Assembly (NCBI GenBank): GCA_024036415.1
Contig: JAMWET010004087.1
Span: 175,001 to 239,000, forward strand
DNA length: 64,000 nucleotides
From: Prochilodus magdalenae
Taxonomy: Eukaryota; Chordata; Actinopteri; Characiformes; Prochilodontidae
Direction of reading: 5' to 3'
The notes beneath the pieces were generated by a model. The model worked only from the letters and a program-made list of their open reading frames with translations. It searched no databases and was not told where the DNA came from. Below are positions 22,930-38,600 of the stretch, one piece after another. Within the stretch, counting starts at the first letter, position 1; every line of letters begins with the position of its first letter. Made by a program: the position numbers and the translations under genes.

Positions 22930-23636
22930 AGGTCCGGGAGACATTAGATGGCAGGTTAACAGCCGGTTCTTATAGGTGATGTGGTAAATGTGGGTGAGAC
23001 AGTTCTGAAGACCTGAGCAGCTTCATCAAGAGCTAAATTTTTAAGATCAGATGACTGGGTCGAAGCATCTCTGAAGAGGCCAGGGTTGTACACACCTACT
23101 GACTGACCCAAGAGGATACAAACCACAAACAAGATCACCTTCATCGGCGCCACTCATCCACTCATCGGTAATTCCTGGAAGCCAAGTGTGGGTACATAAT
23201 GGTACCATGGGTGCTGTGGGAAGCAGATGAGAGAGTCATGCTCTGGGTGATGGATGTGTCCCTACATTTCCATGGTCATCAGTGTGACACGTGCCATCGA
23301 CCTAACCGTCACTGCTGAGACCCCTTTGTGGTGGAGGTGATTCCTGATGGTAGTGGCTTCTTCCAGCAGGATAATGACCTGCTACACTGGACACATGTTC
23401 AGGAACAGTTTGAAGAACATGACAGAGGTGAAGATGTTGCCCTGGCCTCCAGATTCCCCCAACTCGATCTATTAGAGCAAGTGCCATTTACAGCAGCTTC
23501 GCCTTAAAACTTACAGAGACAGAGATACGTCAGGATAACTTCAGAGCTCTTGTGGAATTCATGCTTCGGCAATTGTTCTGGAAGCACATAGAGGACCGAC
23601 AGCATATCAGGAGCAATAGTATAGGCAGGGGGTCAT
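22930..23636 (+). mobile_element. Interspersed repeat, possibly a decayed DNA transposon
   Basis: The plus strand near 23360-23470 has a coding-like trace (aggataatgacctgctacactgg, then caacatgacagaggtgaag) recalling the QQDN...H...EEHD region of Tc1-like transposases. It is too degraded to be certain. It abuts the truncated left edge of the next Tc1 copy, so it may have been brought there by that truncation. Confidence 0.35.
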
Positions 23637-25018
23637 AAAAAAAAAAAAACTTTAGTAGATTCTCCTTTCGCAGAAATAACAGCCTCTAAAGGCTTCCTAT
23701 AGCTTCTAATGAGAGTCTGGATTGTGGCTGAAGGTATTTTAGACCATTCTTCTTTACAAAACATCTCTAGTTCATTCAGCTTTGATGGTTTCCAAGCATG
23801 GACAGCTCTCTTTAAGACACCACAGATTTTCAATAATATTCAGGTCTGGGGACTGAGATGGCCATTCCAGAACGTTGTTCCTCTGCATGAATGCATTAGT
23901 AGATTTTGAGCAATGTTTAGGGTCGTTGTCTTTTTGGAAGATCCAGCCCCGGCGCAGCTTCAGCTTTGTCACTGATTCCTGGACGTTGGTCTCCAGAATC
24001 TGCTGATATTGACTGGAATCCATGCGTCCCTCAACTTTAACAAGATTCCCAGTCCCTGTACTGGCCACACAGCCCCACAGCATGATGGAACCACCACCAA
24101 TTTTTACTGTAGGTAGCAGGTGTTTTTTATGGAGTGCTGTGTTCTTTTTCCTCCATGCATAACGGCCCTTGTTATGCCCAAATGACACAGCACCTTATTC
24201 CAAAATGAAGCTGGCTTGTCCAAATGTGCTTTAGCATACCTCAAGTGGCTCTGTTTGTGATGTGGGCAGAGAAAAGGCTTCCTCTGCATCACTCTCCCAT
24301 ACAGCATGTCCTTGTGTAAAGTGCACCGAATAGTTGAACGATGCACAGTGACTCCATCAGCAGCAAGATCCTGTTGTAGGTCTTTGGTGCTGGTCTGTGG
24401 GTTGACTCTGACTGTTCTCAACATCCTTTGCTTCTGTTTATTCAAGAGTTTTCTTGGTCTGCCACTTCAAGCCTTGAACTGTGCCTGTGGTCTTCCATTT
24501 TCTTACAATGTTTCTCACAGTGGAGACTGAAAGCTGAAATCTCTGAGATAGCTTTCTGTATCCTTCCCCTAAACCATGACGGTGAACAATCTTTGTTTTC
24601 AGGTCATTTGAAAGTTGTTTTGAGACCCCCATGCTGCGACTCTTCAGAGAAGATGCAAAGAGGAGAAAAACTTACAATTGCCCCACTTAAATCCCCTTTC
24701 TCATAATTGGAGTCACCTGTGTATGGAGGTCAAGGGTCACTGAACTTACCAAACCAAATTTGAGTTGCCATAATTAGTCCTAAAGGTTTTGAAATCAATA
24801 AAATGACAACAGTGCCCATTTATGCACCTGCTTAATTTTGTTTAACCAATTATTGCACACTTTCTGTAAATCATATAAACTTCATTCCACTTCTCAAATA
24901 TCACTGTGTTTGTCCCCTATATGATATATTTAACGCAATTTTTTATCCAAACAATCAATGCTTTATAAAGGTAAATCAGGAAAATTAACAACGCTGCCCA
25001 AACTTTCACACCCCACTG
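23637..25018 (-). mobile_element. Tc1-like DD34E transposon, left end missing, transposase broken
   Basis: This is the same family as the element at 45081-46643. The right terminus (aaactttcacaccccactg then TA) is present, but the left inverted repeat and about 170 bp next to it are absent. The minus-strand transposase is split over four frames: an N-terminal helix-turn-helix (24438-24632, LSQRFQLSVSTVRNIVRKW), a middle part (24104-24445), a core (23772-24188) with QKDNDPKHCSKST and SQSPDLNIIENLW, and the C-terminus (23633-23833). The block with the first catalytic aspartate (WTDET in the sister copy) is deleted after AHLDKPASFWNKVL. It is therefore dead. Confidence 0.92.
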
Positions 25019-25020
25019 TA

Positions 25021-27560
25021 TGTACAAACCATAAAGTGAGACTCTATCAGTCCTCAGTAGTGTTAGGATTAGCATCAGGGTTCGCATGAGGACCTGAGAA
25101 TAGTGTCTGGAGTCTTTTCTATTTGGAGTTTGCATGTTCTCCCCGTGTCTGTGTGGGTGTACTCCAAGCACTCCAGTTTCCTTTCGACAGTTCACAGACA
25201 TATTCCACCCAGTCCTATATATTTAAACCCAGCCCTCCAGATCACAGTGTTGTAATGTAACCCACCACTGCTGTGAACTAGTGAGTTATAACTTTGGTAT
25301 AAGAGCTCCACAGAGCCTGACCAACTTCTACACCTACTAAAAGCTAGTCCACTCAGAGACAGTTATCCGTGATTGTGTAATGGCTATTTATATCATTACT
25401 GCCCCTGTAAGTCTGTTTGCTTGGCTGTTGTTCAAAATGACCACATTATTTACTGTAGTGCATGTCAAAGAGAGATTATTAGCCATTTATTGGTGGGAAT
25501 CCCAGAAATGGACGTTAATGTTCACTGTGGAAAAGCCATTGAAACATCATCTAAATCTTCATCTATCTGCCTCTACCCTGCGGTCAGTCCTCTGACTAAT
25601 TTATCTACGCCCCACAATCTACAAACCAGTTTGCCAAAAAGTTGGAACGTGAAAAGGTTAAAACCAGAATGCAATGCTTTTCTACTTCAGTGCATCTTAA
25701 ATGAGCTGGGGTCCAGAGAAGGCGGTGGTGGTTGTTCTGGATCTGATTATATCTGGGTTCTACTCTGCATGGTGGAGTTTTAACTTGTATGTGTGTGAAG
25801 CTGTGATGAACTGTTCACAGACAAAGGTATTGGGAGGTGTTCCTGAACCCATGCAGTGGTTCCACTACAGAACCGGGTACTCACCACCATCCAGTACTTA
25901 TTCTGATTCTTGTCCCTTGCATAGAGAGCTTCTGAAGATTCTCTGGACCTTTTGATGAGAGTATGTAGTGTGGATGAGGACCATCTCCAGGTTCTCTGCT
26001 GGTTTAAACTGAGGAATGTTCTTCTTGAATTGCTACTCTATTTGTTGGTGCAGTCTTTCACAGAGTGGTGACCCCTACCCATCTTAACTTCTGAAAGACT
26101 CCGTCCTTTTGGGAGGTTCTGTATACCCAATCATCTTACTGACCTCTTACCAATTAACCTTATTAGCTGTAATATATAATTAATTTTTACCAGTTAATAT
26201 CTCTTCTGTTCACATAGCTTTTTCTCACCTATTTTCTATTTTCCTGACATACCCACCCACGCATGACGTAGAGATGCACCAGACAACACATTTACCGGTT
26301 CAGTAGATTTTTATACCAGTATTGATATGCATATTTGAGGTGCAGATTAAGAGTCCATGACTGCCTTTCAGAATGGAGATCTATTCATTGGGGTATGATG
26401 GATAGGTCAGTCATTAGTAATTACAGTACAGTTAGAAGTCTGTGTTTTTAACCCGTTTGGTAGAACAATTTATTTTTCAGAGACGTCCTCACTAACTGGC
26501 TTCTAAGACACACTCACACTGGCATTTTTGACAGCAACATTAATTATAAAGGAAAATCTCACAATTAAAAGCTTCACACTGCAGACTCTTGGTAGGAATG
26601 ATATTTTGGGCTTTTAGGGGATGTAGAGACGGGTGAGGAAACAGGATTTTGGGTAAAACCACTCTTTAACAGAAGGCCAAATCAATACTGAGCAAATGTG
26701 CTCAGGAAACCTGACCAGGCTTAGTGTTTGACAGTAAACCTATAAAACTGAAGCACCAAACCTACAAAAACCTCACACTGAAACCCAACCATTCAATTCA
26801 GGAGTGTGGATGAGTTGCAGAAACTCGTGAAATATTGTTCAAAACTTGACATTTACATACTGTACATATAAACCTACTGAATGTGCACAAGTAATGCGGG
26901 ATAAAGATATATCCAGTACAAGTTCTTGGATAAAGTCATATACATGCAGGAATCTGTTGGGAAAAATGAGGATGACATACTTTGGCTGTCAGTCTGTGAA
27001 CGTTCTGGTAAACACTTATCTATTAAACACCTACTGTATCTCAACACAAATTAAAATACTGCTTGTTGTGTTTCTATTGACCTTTTGTCATCACATTTTT
27101 CTGTACCATTTATTCATCAGTTCACACAGGAATAAACAGGAATGTCTTTATACAGCTGCTGAAAGTACTGCTTAAATATATAGATTTCTGGTCTGTCTTC
27201 TATTAATCTTAGTGTTTTGAAGCAGGTCCCAACACATTACAGAACAAATTAAATGAATTAGCTGTTTAGACTCAGCATTAGACAGCAGCATTTGAGATTC
27301 GGAATTGGTGTGCCACAGGGGTCTGCTTTAGGTCCAACAGCATTTTAACTAGATCACCTGTCAGTAACCTTGTACTGCTACAATTACTAACGTAATAATT
27401 GACTGTCCCACTCCAGAAAAGACCTCGTAAATAACTGAGGTAAATGATTGTTTGATTCAGTTTACTCCTACACAAACACTGTTCCAGATGGGGGTAGGGA
27501 ATAAAGGTGTTTGTTATGGAATATATATCTTTTAAGGGAATGAAGGAGTGGGTTAGAGCA
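25021..27560. other. Intergenic sequence, nothing recognised
   Basis: No gene or element was identified. A 28-bp word at 25354-25381 recurs exactly at 28728-28755. Confidence 0.4.
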
Positions 27561-27825
27561 CCGTGATGGTCCATTGTCAACCCTCATGGCACCGCAGACG
27601 GTGACACTGGTGAGAAGCTTGGCGTATTTTGTTTCTTTGTTGTGTAACGAGGACCTGCTGAAGTTCAGGTAGTCCATGAAACACGGACGTTTTAGTGAGC
27701 GGAGCAGCTGCTCTCCTCTGCAGGCAGAGCTGCAGGTGCACGTTAAAATGTGGGGAGCGCCGTAGAGTTCTCGTCAAACTCCGACTACACGTTCTTCAAA
27801 CTTACCAAAAATTTGTTAGGGAATG

Positions 27826-28612
27826 AAGGAGTGTTTGGTGAAGGATGTGGGTGCTTGGTGAAGAGTGTGGGTCTTTGGTGGGGAATGTTTGTGTCTGGCG
27901 GGGAATGTTGGTGTTTGGTAAAGAGTGTGGATGTTTGGTGGGGAATGTGGGTGCTTGGTTAGGAATGTTGGCATCTGGTGGGAAATGTGGGTGTTTGGTG
28001 GGGAATGTTGGCATTTGGTGGGGAATGTGGGTGTTTGGTGGGGAATGTTGCCGTTTGTTGGGGAATGTGTGTGTTTGGTGGGAAATGTTGGTGTTTGGCG
28101 AAGAGTGTGGATGTTTGGTGGGGAATGTTGATGTTTGGTGAAGAGTGTGGATGTTTGGTGGGGAATGTTGGTGTTTGTTGGGGAATGTGGATGTCTGGTG
28201 GGGAATGTTGGTTTCTGTGGAGGAATGTTGGCTTTCGGTACAGAGTGTGGATGGTTGGTGGGGAATGTTGGTTTCTGTGGAGGAATGTGGGTGTTTGTTG
28301 GGGGATGTTGGTGTGGGAAATGTGAGTGTTTGGTGGGGAATGTTGGTGTCTGGTGGGTAATGTGGGTGTTTGGTGGGGAATGTTGGTGTCTGGTGGGGAA
28401 TGTGGGCGTTTGTTGGGGAATGTTGGTGTTTGGTGAAGAGTGTGGATGTTTGGTAGGGAATGTTGGCGTTTGTTGGGGAATGTGTGTGTTTGGTGGGAAA
28501 TGTTGGTGTTTGGCGAAGAGTGTGGATGTTTGGTGGGGAATGTTGGTGTTTGGTGAAGAGTGTGGATGTTTGGTAGGGAATGTTGGCGTTTGTTGGGGAA
28601 TGTGAGTACTAA
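27826..28612. repeat. 20-bp G-rich minisatellite, about 39 copies
   Basis: The unit is close to gaatgttggtgtttggtggg, with variants at the tgttg/tgtgg and tttggtg/ttgttgg positions. All long frames across it are periodic with 20 residues per 60 bp and have no coding value. Confidence 0.95.
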
Positions 28613-28962
28613 GTGAAACGTTTAGATGTTGCACTATAAGGCAGCGGTGATGAGCGTTCAGGGTGTTTTATATGAATCCTGTATCACATACTGCACAACT
28701 TTACTTCAGCTTCCTTAAACGTCCACACAGAGACAGTTATCCGTGATTGTGTAATAGCGTGTGTTGGAGGGTCGGACTGGAGGAACAGACGGAGGTTTAT
28801 TACAGATTTTATTCTTTATGCATCAAACACCCTGTCATCTCTAATTCAGCACTGGGTTCTGTACTCAAAGGTTTGGTTCATTATCGGTGGGGGGGTCTCA
28901 ATAGCAATAGGGGGGTTTCCACCCGCTGTTTAGCTTTTAACAAGAAAGAATGGAAAGTGTGT

Positions 28963-28972
28963 ATGTGTGTGT

Positions 28973-29018
<46 letters not shown>

Positions 29019-29165
29019 TGAGAGAGGGTGAGAGAGAGAGTAAAAGGAAAAGCTCTGATCATGAACTATCAAAGACGTGGAAGACGAACTATCAAAGACG
29101 TATTCAGAGTGACACATACACACACACACGCGCGCGCACACACACGCACACACACGCACACACAG
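28963..29165. repeat. (TG)n and (CA)n microsatellites
   Basis: A (TG)n tract at 28963-29016 and a CA/CG-rich tract at 29115-29165 flank a purine-rich stretch. Confidence 0.93.
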
Positions 29166-29424
29166 AGGCGAATGAGAGGCTGAAACAGAAGTTGTAAAAA
29201 ATGTAGCAGAACAGAAGAGAATGTTCCCCTGACAGGTTCCACAGTCTTACATGTGCCCTATATGTATTATGTAAGGAGTTGTGTGTAATAGCTGTATGTA
29301 TATCATGTATTGTCCTCTGGTTAGGGAGACACGGTTACATTACAGTTACAGTTTCACTGTATTACACAGACTGATTCATTATTCGAGTTTCCAGTAAAGT
29401 GAATCAATTAATTCATCAATAATA

Positions 29425-30095
<671 letters not shown>

Positions 30096-30239
30096 AGCTT
30101 ACACACACACACACACACGCACACACTCACACACAGTGTGGGGGGTGCTGGGGGAGTGTTGGGGGGAATGGTGGAGGGTGAAGTGGTCAAACTGCTGCTG
30201 CCAGAATAAGACTTTTCATTTTCAGTGGGAAATAAGGCG

Positions 30240-30240
<1 letters not shown>

Positions 30241-30308
<68 letters not shown>
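30241..30308. repeat. (CT)n microsatellite
   Basis: About 34 uninterrupted CT units. Confidence 0.97.
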
Positions 30309-30311
<3 letters not shown>

Positions 30312-30419
30312 GATGCAGAGACCTGCTTCACACACACACAGACAGAACAGAGGTGCAGTGTGTAATTTACAAAGCTCTACACTCCCCAGAAAACTGTGTA
30401 CAAACACACAATAACGCTA

Positions 30420-33400
30420 TTTCAGTTTCATAATATCTGTCTGTCTATGAAACAGATCTCTGCATGTTCAGCATCTACTGATCTAAAAAGATCCAGATAA
30501 TCTAATAATCTAATAGACTGTAACAGATTAGACACTGAGTGGATGTGAATAAGAACAGTTTGTGCTGATGTAAAGCCTCTAGGTAAAAGGTCAGTCCTCC
30601 TTAGTACAAATCAATAAGAAATATTCATATTTGAATACAGACTAAATTTTTGCAGCCGACTGGTTATTTTTCACCTGGGATATTAATAATATCTAAAAGT
30701 AAATGAGCATGTCATAGACCCAGTGTTCATGTAAGGCCTGTACACAAGATAAATAAAATTAGAGGAATAAAAGTGCCCTGGAAGACACTTAAACCAGAGT
30801 AATGGCTTGTGTGGCTGTATACTGAATTAACTCTGAAACTAAGTTATGAAGACACGCACAAATAAAACTCTCACTTACGAACAGCAAACAAAACCTCACC
30901 ATTATCTACAAACGCAAATCACACAGGCATTACAACCCAATTAGTGCAGGAAGCGCTCCTCTACCTTATGAAGAAAAGAGCCAGTGCTGGGCTGCTTGCC
31001 AGGGGCAGTAAAAGGTTCACGCCTCTTTAAAGTCGTTCTGTCTCCAATAATATCCTAATCCAGTAGAACAGCACTCACTTCTTCTGCTCTACTGCCACAG
31101 CGATCAAACCTACGAGTCTCGCTCATGCCTGCATGTCCATCACAGACCCAGACGAGTACACAATATTAGCCGAGTGTAGCTTTAGTAACTAGCCTTAAAC
31201 GGAGAAGTGACAAATTAAAAGAAAAACAACTTTAGGGCTCTCAGTGAGGAGAGAAGAGCTTCAATGCAGCCGATTATAAATTCTACAAACATCTGGAACT
31301 GGCCTGGAGAGAGGGAACACCATTCTTCCAGATGTTCCTTCTGTGGTTGTTTGGTTGATAGTGGTGGAGAATGTGAGCCAACACACTCTAAAATATCTAG
31401 CAGTTGTACCATAGCAAACTATTTGACCCCTCGTGCCCCTTGTGTGGATGGAGTCACTGACCACCCTCATTAGGATAGAGATGTTCCATAATAGGATTAA
31501 GGGGACCAATCAGAATAAGCTCTGATCTCTGAACCTTCTCTCTAAATGAATAAGTAGACAGCAAAATACCCACCTCACCCAAAGGAACTCACGTATGTGT
31601 GTGTAAGTAAAAACACTGAACGGGTCGAGCTGAGTTTGATCACTGATCAAGATCTAAAGGACTTTATAGGAGGTCCATTATCTGCTTGTTAAGTCTGATA
31701 TAATAGGCATATATGGATCAAAACGTTCCTAAAGATCACAAAATCAAATAACAGTGAAGGAACCTGTGAACCTTTCTCTATTGTGGTACCAGAACGGTTC
31801 TTTCAGTTCCAATCTAATTGTTAGGACGTTCAGGTCTGGGGGTCTCATCATTTCAGAAGGCTACAGTTCTGTATTCCTGGTTCTTTGTACAGATCTGAAT
31901 GCCAAAACTTCTCGGCTACTCAGGTGATGAAAAGGGAAGGGGAGATGTTTGTATCTGATGAGGCAAGTTACGGTTCTTATTCCAATGAAGAAAAAGAGTG
32001 GGCTCTAATGTTAGCTAGTCATCAAGCTGGTTTCAGTCCATAGCTGTGTCTCAGTTGTGTACCACCCACTAACACTACACACTATATACTCTGTACTAAT
32101 CTTAATAGGATGAGTTTGTCAGGCTAGTACACACAGTATTAGCGCGCGACCTCGTTCCTTATTAACAGGAAGTGATGAGGCTTATGTCACCCCAAGCTGG
32201 ACTCTACAAATTGCAAACAAATGAACACATTATTTACTAGAATCCGTTTATTTTTCTGGCTGTTTGGACAGGTTTGAGATGAGCTCATATTTATACACCA
32301 TTTCTTGTCCCGCCACCACCGTTGCATCACCGTCCACCATTTTTTCAGAATTTTCCAGACAGCTCCTCCCTTTCTGTTGCAATGTGGGACAATAGGGTCC
32401 ATCATTACCATACTCAGAAATAAATTGGTTCTATGTGTGCATTGTGGATTTTTGAGTATCCTCATGTTTTACAGTGCACTACTGTACTCAAACACTAGTT
32501 AGTATTAGCATTAAGTGCACAATTGGGACGCAGCGTATGTGATTTATAGGATGAGTCTTGCTATGAAAGCACATCTGCATGTTCTAGGGACTGATTGTCA
32601 GTCTTCTTAATCTGATCGTGGCTAATGAAGACAGCTAGCTAACGGTAAAGGACTTAGGGATCTGAAACAGCGTTTGAACCTGGAAATTACCATTACATAA
32701 GACTGAACAGGCAGAACCTGAACCTCTTTCAAAGTCATTGGTCATCTTTAGCCATGATTCAGGACCTGGTCAGTGTTTTTGCTGCTGGGATGTTCATGGT
32801 TTCATGCAATATACCTGAGAGGAAGCACTTGCATTCATTATGTTTCTCCACATGTTTGTTCAGGTTTTTCTCAGCTGCCTCACGATGAAGAAAAATATTC
32901 AGAAATGAAACATTAATGGATATTTAGATAACGTGCTGTATGATGCTGTATTAGCAGGGCTACTCACGGAGCAGACGGCAGCACTGAGTGTGCTTCTGTT
33001 TACTGTAGTTTGTTCTGTAAATACAGAATTCTGCTCCATTTATTAATCACTGCAGGAATATTCAGATTATAATCAGCACTCTGATGTCTGAGTGCAGCTC
33101 CATTACACACACATTAATCATTAATGTGACAGTATGAGTTTGTAATGACAGAAACAGAACAAACTCAGACTAAGCGGGGAAGGAGCGCCCCCTGTGGTGA
33201 ACTGAGTTCTTACTCACTTTAGGGACTGAGAACACTACCATTTTAAATATCAGTGTTTTTAATGGTTAATACAGAACACAAACATGATTGGTTTGCAGTT
33301 TTACAACTGTATTATTACAACCAGGAATGTAAAGACAAGGACATTCTTGATAAGCTACCCTGCAAGAACCAACTCCCAAGAACATGAGGACGGAGATCAC

Positions 33401-35160
33401 ACATGTAGGAGTTTGAGATGTGCTGTATAGCCAACTTAGCCCAGCTGACATCACCAGAGCTTAAATCATTTAGAAGCTGATAATGTAGACTATTGAACAG
33501 TGAATCCCAGAATCATATAGCCATCAGATTAACTCTGCATTCACTAATGCATGTACTAATAATGAAGATAAAGGTAATAAAGGGTTTTGTTTGGTGTCTG
33601 AATCTATCAGGAATTCATGTGTTAATTGGGCATAACTATAATGCTTCTATCAAAATCACCTGTATGTTTTCTGTAGCTCCCTCCTGTCATCATTTTGTTG
33701 TCCTCTATTTGATTGGTCTTGCTCCCTAAAGTAAAGGCAATCATTAATACAGGTATGAGTGCATCATTTTACTTTAAGGGACACAAACATTATGAATTCA
33801 TCAGAAATGATCAGTAATCATTGCTCTCTGTGTGATAAACTGAGACACACTCTACACAATGTTGTACTTTACTTACTGTACAGCACAACAGGAGTCTATA
33901 GATCCGTGGGGTCCTGGGACTGGGATTTGGACCACTGGATTAAGGTTTCTCATTCGTGAGTACAGTTGCAAGTTTAAGAAAAACCATTCCCACATGACGC
34001 ACTGTGTATCAAAGGTTTTATTTTTTTTTAGCAGGAATTGATTAAAGATTAATTATAGCACACAGAACACAAAGATGAATTAAAACTGTCCCAAATGAGG
34101 ACTAGTGGCAAAGAGATGTCAGTGGAACATTGATTTAACTGAATAATAGACAAAAGGCACATAGAAACAGACAAGGTAACTTAAAAAACCTTCAACAATA
34201 AACTCAAGACCATAAACAGAGGCAAACAGAAGGACTGCCTAAACAGCAAGACCAACCTGACATAAGAAGATACAAGGTTAACAGGATGGAGCTACAGAAA
34301 ACATACAGGCGACTTTGATGGACACATTGTTTTACACTTTGTCAACAAAATGTTTAATTAACACACACATTCCTGATAAATTGAGGCGGTGAATAAAGCC
34401 TTTATTACCTCCATCTTCATTACTAGCACAGACATTAGTTAATGCTGGGTAAATCAATCTTATGGTCGTTAATATATGACTCATTCATTTGTTTCTGATG
34501 AATGACTCATTATCTTCTGATTAATTTATCATTAGATCATGTACCCTCAATCAGAATCATGTAGAAATAGAGTTACGTCAACTGAAGTTCAAAATGCTTT
34601 ATGGTGATGTGATGCACACAGACATCCGATAGTTCCATGAAGTTATGGGCAGGTCATTTGAACGGTGATTGACATATACCAAAAATAGCAATACTACTAA
34701 CAACAACAACCACAATAACAAAAATAATAATAAAGCACATTTCATACCGTTAGCAACCTAAAGTGCTTATGCATTTTTATTTATGAACCAAAGACACAAT
34801 AAATCTTTTAAAGAAAGTACCACAATACTGTAGTTGTAATGAAACACTGAGTTAAAGAGAGACACTTTTGAGTGTGTATTGAAATAGTTTAATAGGAAAA
34901 GAGTTTAGAAGGTTGCAACTGAGAGCGTTTCTCAACATTTCCTGTTTACAGAAGGTATTAGCAGCAGACCAGCATCTGTAGATCTAAGATCACGAACTGG
35001 AACATAAACAGAAAGGCATTCTGTGATGTAAGCACGTTCTAGATTATTTAGAGCCTTATAGACCAGCAGCAGATCTAAACTCTATTGTAATAGACACAGG
35101 CCGCCAGGGCAGCTCTTTTAGAACAGGAGGAATAGGAGCTCCGTGTTTAGAACACAAGGG
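30420..35160. other. Intergenic sequence, nothing recognised
   Basis: Nearly 5 kb without a supported exon, RNA gene or transposon terminus. A CTCF-like half-match (gcgccccctgtggt) lies at 33185-33198. Confidence 0.4.
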
Positions 35161-35164
35161 ATAC

Positions 35165-36560
<1,396 letters not shown>

Positions 36561-36663
36561 TCGTACTCCAAAATAGATATCCACATTTAATCTCTGTGGT
36601 TCTAGAGGTAACTCAGTACTTCCTCAGTGTTTTGAGCTGCCATGACGCCTGCATGTACTGTTT

Positions 36664-36677
36664 CTGCCCTCTAGTGG
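36664..36677 (-). promoter_or_regulatory. CTCF-like core motif
   Basis: On the minus strand ccactagagggcag agrees with CCASYAGRKGGCRS at all 14 positions. It is a sequence match only. Confidence 0.35.
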
Positions 36678-36954
36678 TGAAATACATGTAGTGCACACTG
36701 TAGTATCGCTTGAATCATAGTAGGCAGCACACAACACACATTCAGTCCTTTAAATGTTCCGCGTTAGACTTTCTGCATCAGAGAACTACTTAATTCCTTA
36801 CTTTTTATTTCTATAACTCAGTTAATGGAAACAAAGTGCCTCCGACACGGTGGGCTTGGAGGTGGGGTATGGAATGCAACAAAAGAAAACAATAGAAACC
36901 AAAATACTGATCACATTATCGGATATGTAATGTCCAGCTTGTGCTCAGTTAGCC

Positions 36955-37260
36955 TTATTTGTTCAGTGTCCAATATTGTCCCGGCACAGTGAAGAGGTGT
37001 TGTACAGTGTGATCTCTGTTGGTACAAACAATCTCCTGTACGTTTCTTTGTATGTGTCTGTTGCTGAAACTGCTCCGCTGTTTGACCAGAAGGTCATGAA
37101 GAGCGTGTGATGTATTGTCCAGGATAGACGTGAGTTTCTTAAGCTCAAAACCATCCAGGGGCCGGCCAAGAACTGAGCCAGCCTTCCTGATCAGTTTGTT
37201 GAGCTTTTTAGCATCCGCTTTTCTGATGCTGCCTCCCCAGCAAACTGCCGCCAAGAAGAA
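36955..37260 (-). pseudogene. LINE reverse-transcriptase C-terminus
   Basis: The minus-strand frame AAVCWGGSIRKADAKKLNKLIRKAGSVLG, with ILDNTSHALHDLL and FSNRHIQRNV further on, matches the conserved C-terminal end of ORF2 of fish non-LTR retrotransposons (CR1/L2/Rex-like). Only this last 100-residue piece is left, as expected for a 5'-truncated insertion. It is not a host gene. Confidence 0.75.
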
Positions 37261-37299
37261 GTTGAAGTCAGCAAAGTCAGCAAAAAGAGCTGATTTATT

Positions 37300-38090
37300 T
37301 TAAACATTACCAAACACTGGTTCATTTCTACTTGGTTTTTTAGCTCACCTGTCGAAGGTGTTGGTTGCAGGTTGTTTTCCTGTTACATGCGCAAAAAGCC
37401 AAAGCCCAACAGTCATGTAACTGACTATATACCAAATGATCACATTTGTTTTTTTGTTTTTTTTTTAAAACATATCTAACCGACTGATCTTCATCTTTAA
37501 ACATCATCTGCAAACTGTAATGAACAGAAATACAGTTTTCTAGTGAGGACAAGGTTCGGACATCCCCACAGTACTTACTGCTTAAAATGCCTACAATTCA
37601 GGTGCACCACCATCAGCTGCTTATGATTAGGACAGGGTTAGGAGTAATCCAGAGGAGCCGGTCTTATTTAAACCTCGGATATTTAGTTAGGTTCACTCCT
37701 GATTGTTGGGTGATATTACAATACGCAGGTCCAAGAAGGTCTGTAGGGTTAGGGAAGAACCGCTGACTGTAGAGCAGTATAGTCATGGAGCAGGAGGTGA
37801 ATGTGGAGTCTAGAGCGTTTAGTTACTTTATGCTCCTTTCTTAACATTAGCCAATCAGACTAGCCAAACCATACAGTCACGTACCTCTCAGTGTGGGGTC
37901 TGTAGTGACGGATGAAGTTGGTTGTGGTGGTCGGGTCACTGATGTTTCACCTCCATATCGCTGTTCTCTTGACTTTCATCCACAACACAGTCCTCTAATC
38001 CACATCTCTCCTGCGCTCTGATAGGTTGCCAGTTTTGCACGCATTGCAACAGAAATTACCCAAATTTCCACAAAAATCCCTACCAATTTA
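37300..38090. other. Intergenic sequence, nothing recognised
   Basis: No domain or element could be assigned. Confidence 0.4.
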
Positions 38091-38099
38091 TATTTTAAA

Positions 38100-38600
38100 T
38101 GAAATCGAGTCATTTCAAGTCATTTACCTCAAGTCAAGTCTCAAGTGATGAATAGAAAGTCAAAGTCACCTCGAGTCTTTCATCAGTGTTAGCCAAGCAA
38201 GTCTCAAGTCACAAATTTGGCAACTCAAGTTAAGTCATGTGACCCCAGGCCCCCAAAATGCTTCTGGCCCAACTATGGCCCACATTCCCTATTTTCATCT
38301 GGCCCGCTTAACACACAGCGGACCAAATTAGGGCCATGCGTCAGCCAAAAGTTGGCAATTCTGCTGTATCTCCACCAGAGTTGGACCAGATATATTTTGG
38401 AATGTGTGTTGGTTAATTTGTGGGTTGGCCACTGCAGATCGCCAGTGCTGATAGTGGTCCTGCAGTGCCATAGCTTTGTCAGATGTGGCCTACATCTGCA
38501 TACAATCTGGGACAGGTCCAGATTGTCCACAGGGCCATACTGCAGAGATGGGCAAATTGCTACACACACCAGCCAAGAGGACACACATACAGTCTGAGGG
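38100..38600. repeat. Interspersed repeat with tcaagtc words followed by tggccc-rich sequence
   Basis: Between 38100 and 38240 the words caagtc and tcaagt recur about ten times. From 38245 to 38480 ggccca/tgggcc-type words are frequent. Both textures are common in teleost interspersed repeats. No family name is claimed. Confidence 0.4.

Noticed and set aside
22956..23153. Minus-strand frame with a signal-peptide-like start (MAPMKVILFVVCILLGQSVG)
   Set aside because: Only 65 residues, within an interspersed-repeat-like stretch, no splice or family support. The hydrophobic run can be coincidental.
27816..28634. Long Pro/Thr/His frame (272 residues, minus) and Trp/Gly/Val frames (plus)
   Set aside because: Translations of the 20-bp minisatellite. 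Frames are periodic on both strands.
36955..37254. Possible host gene exon
   Set aside because: The sequence matches the conserved C-terminal end of LINE ORF2 proteins, so it is a retrotransposon relic.
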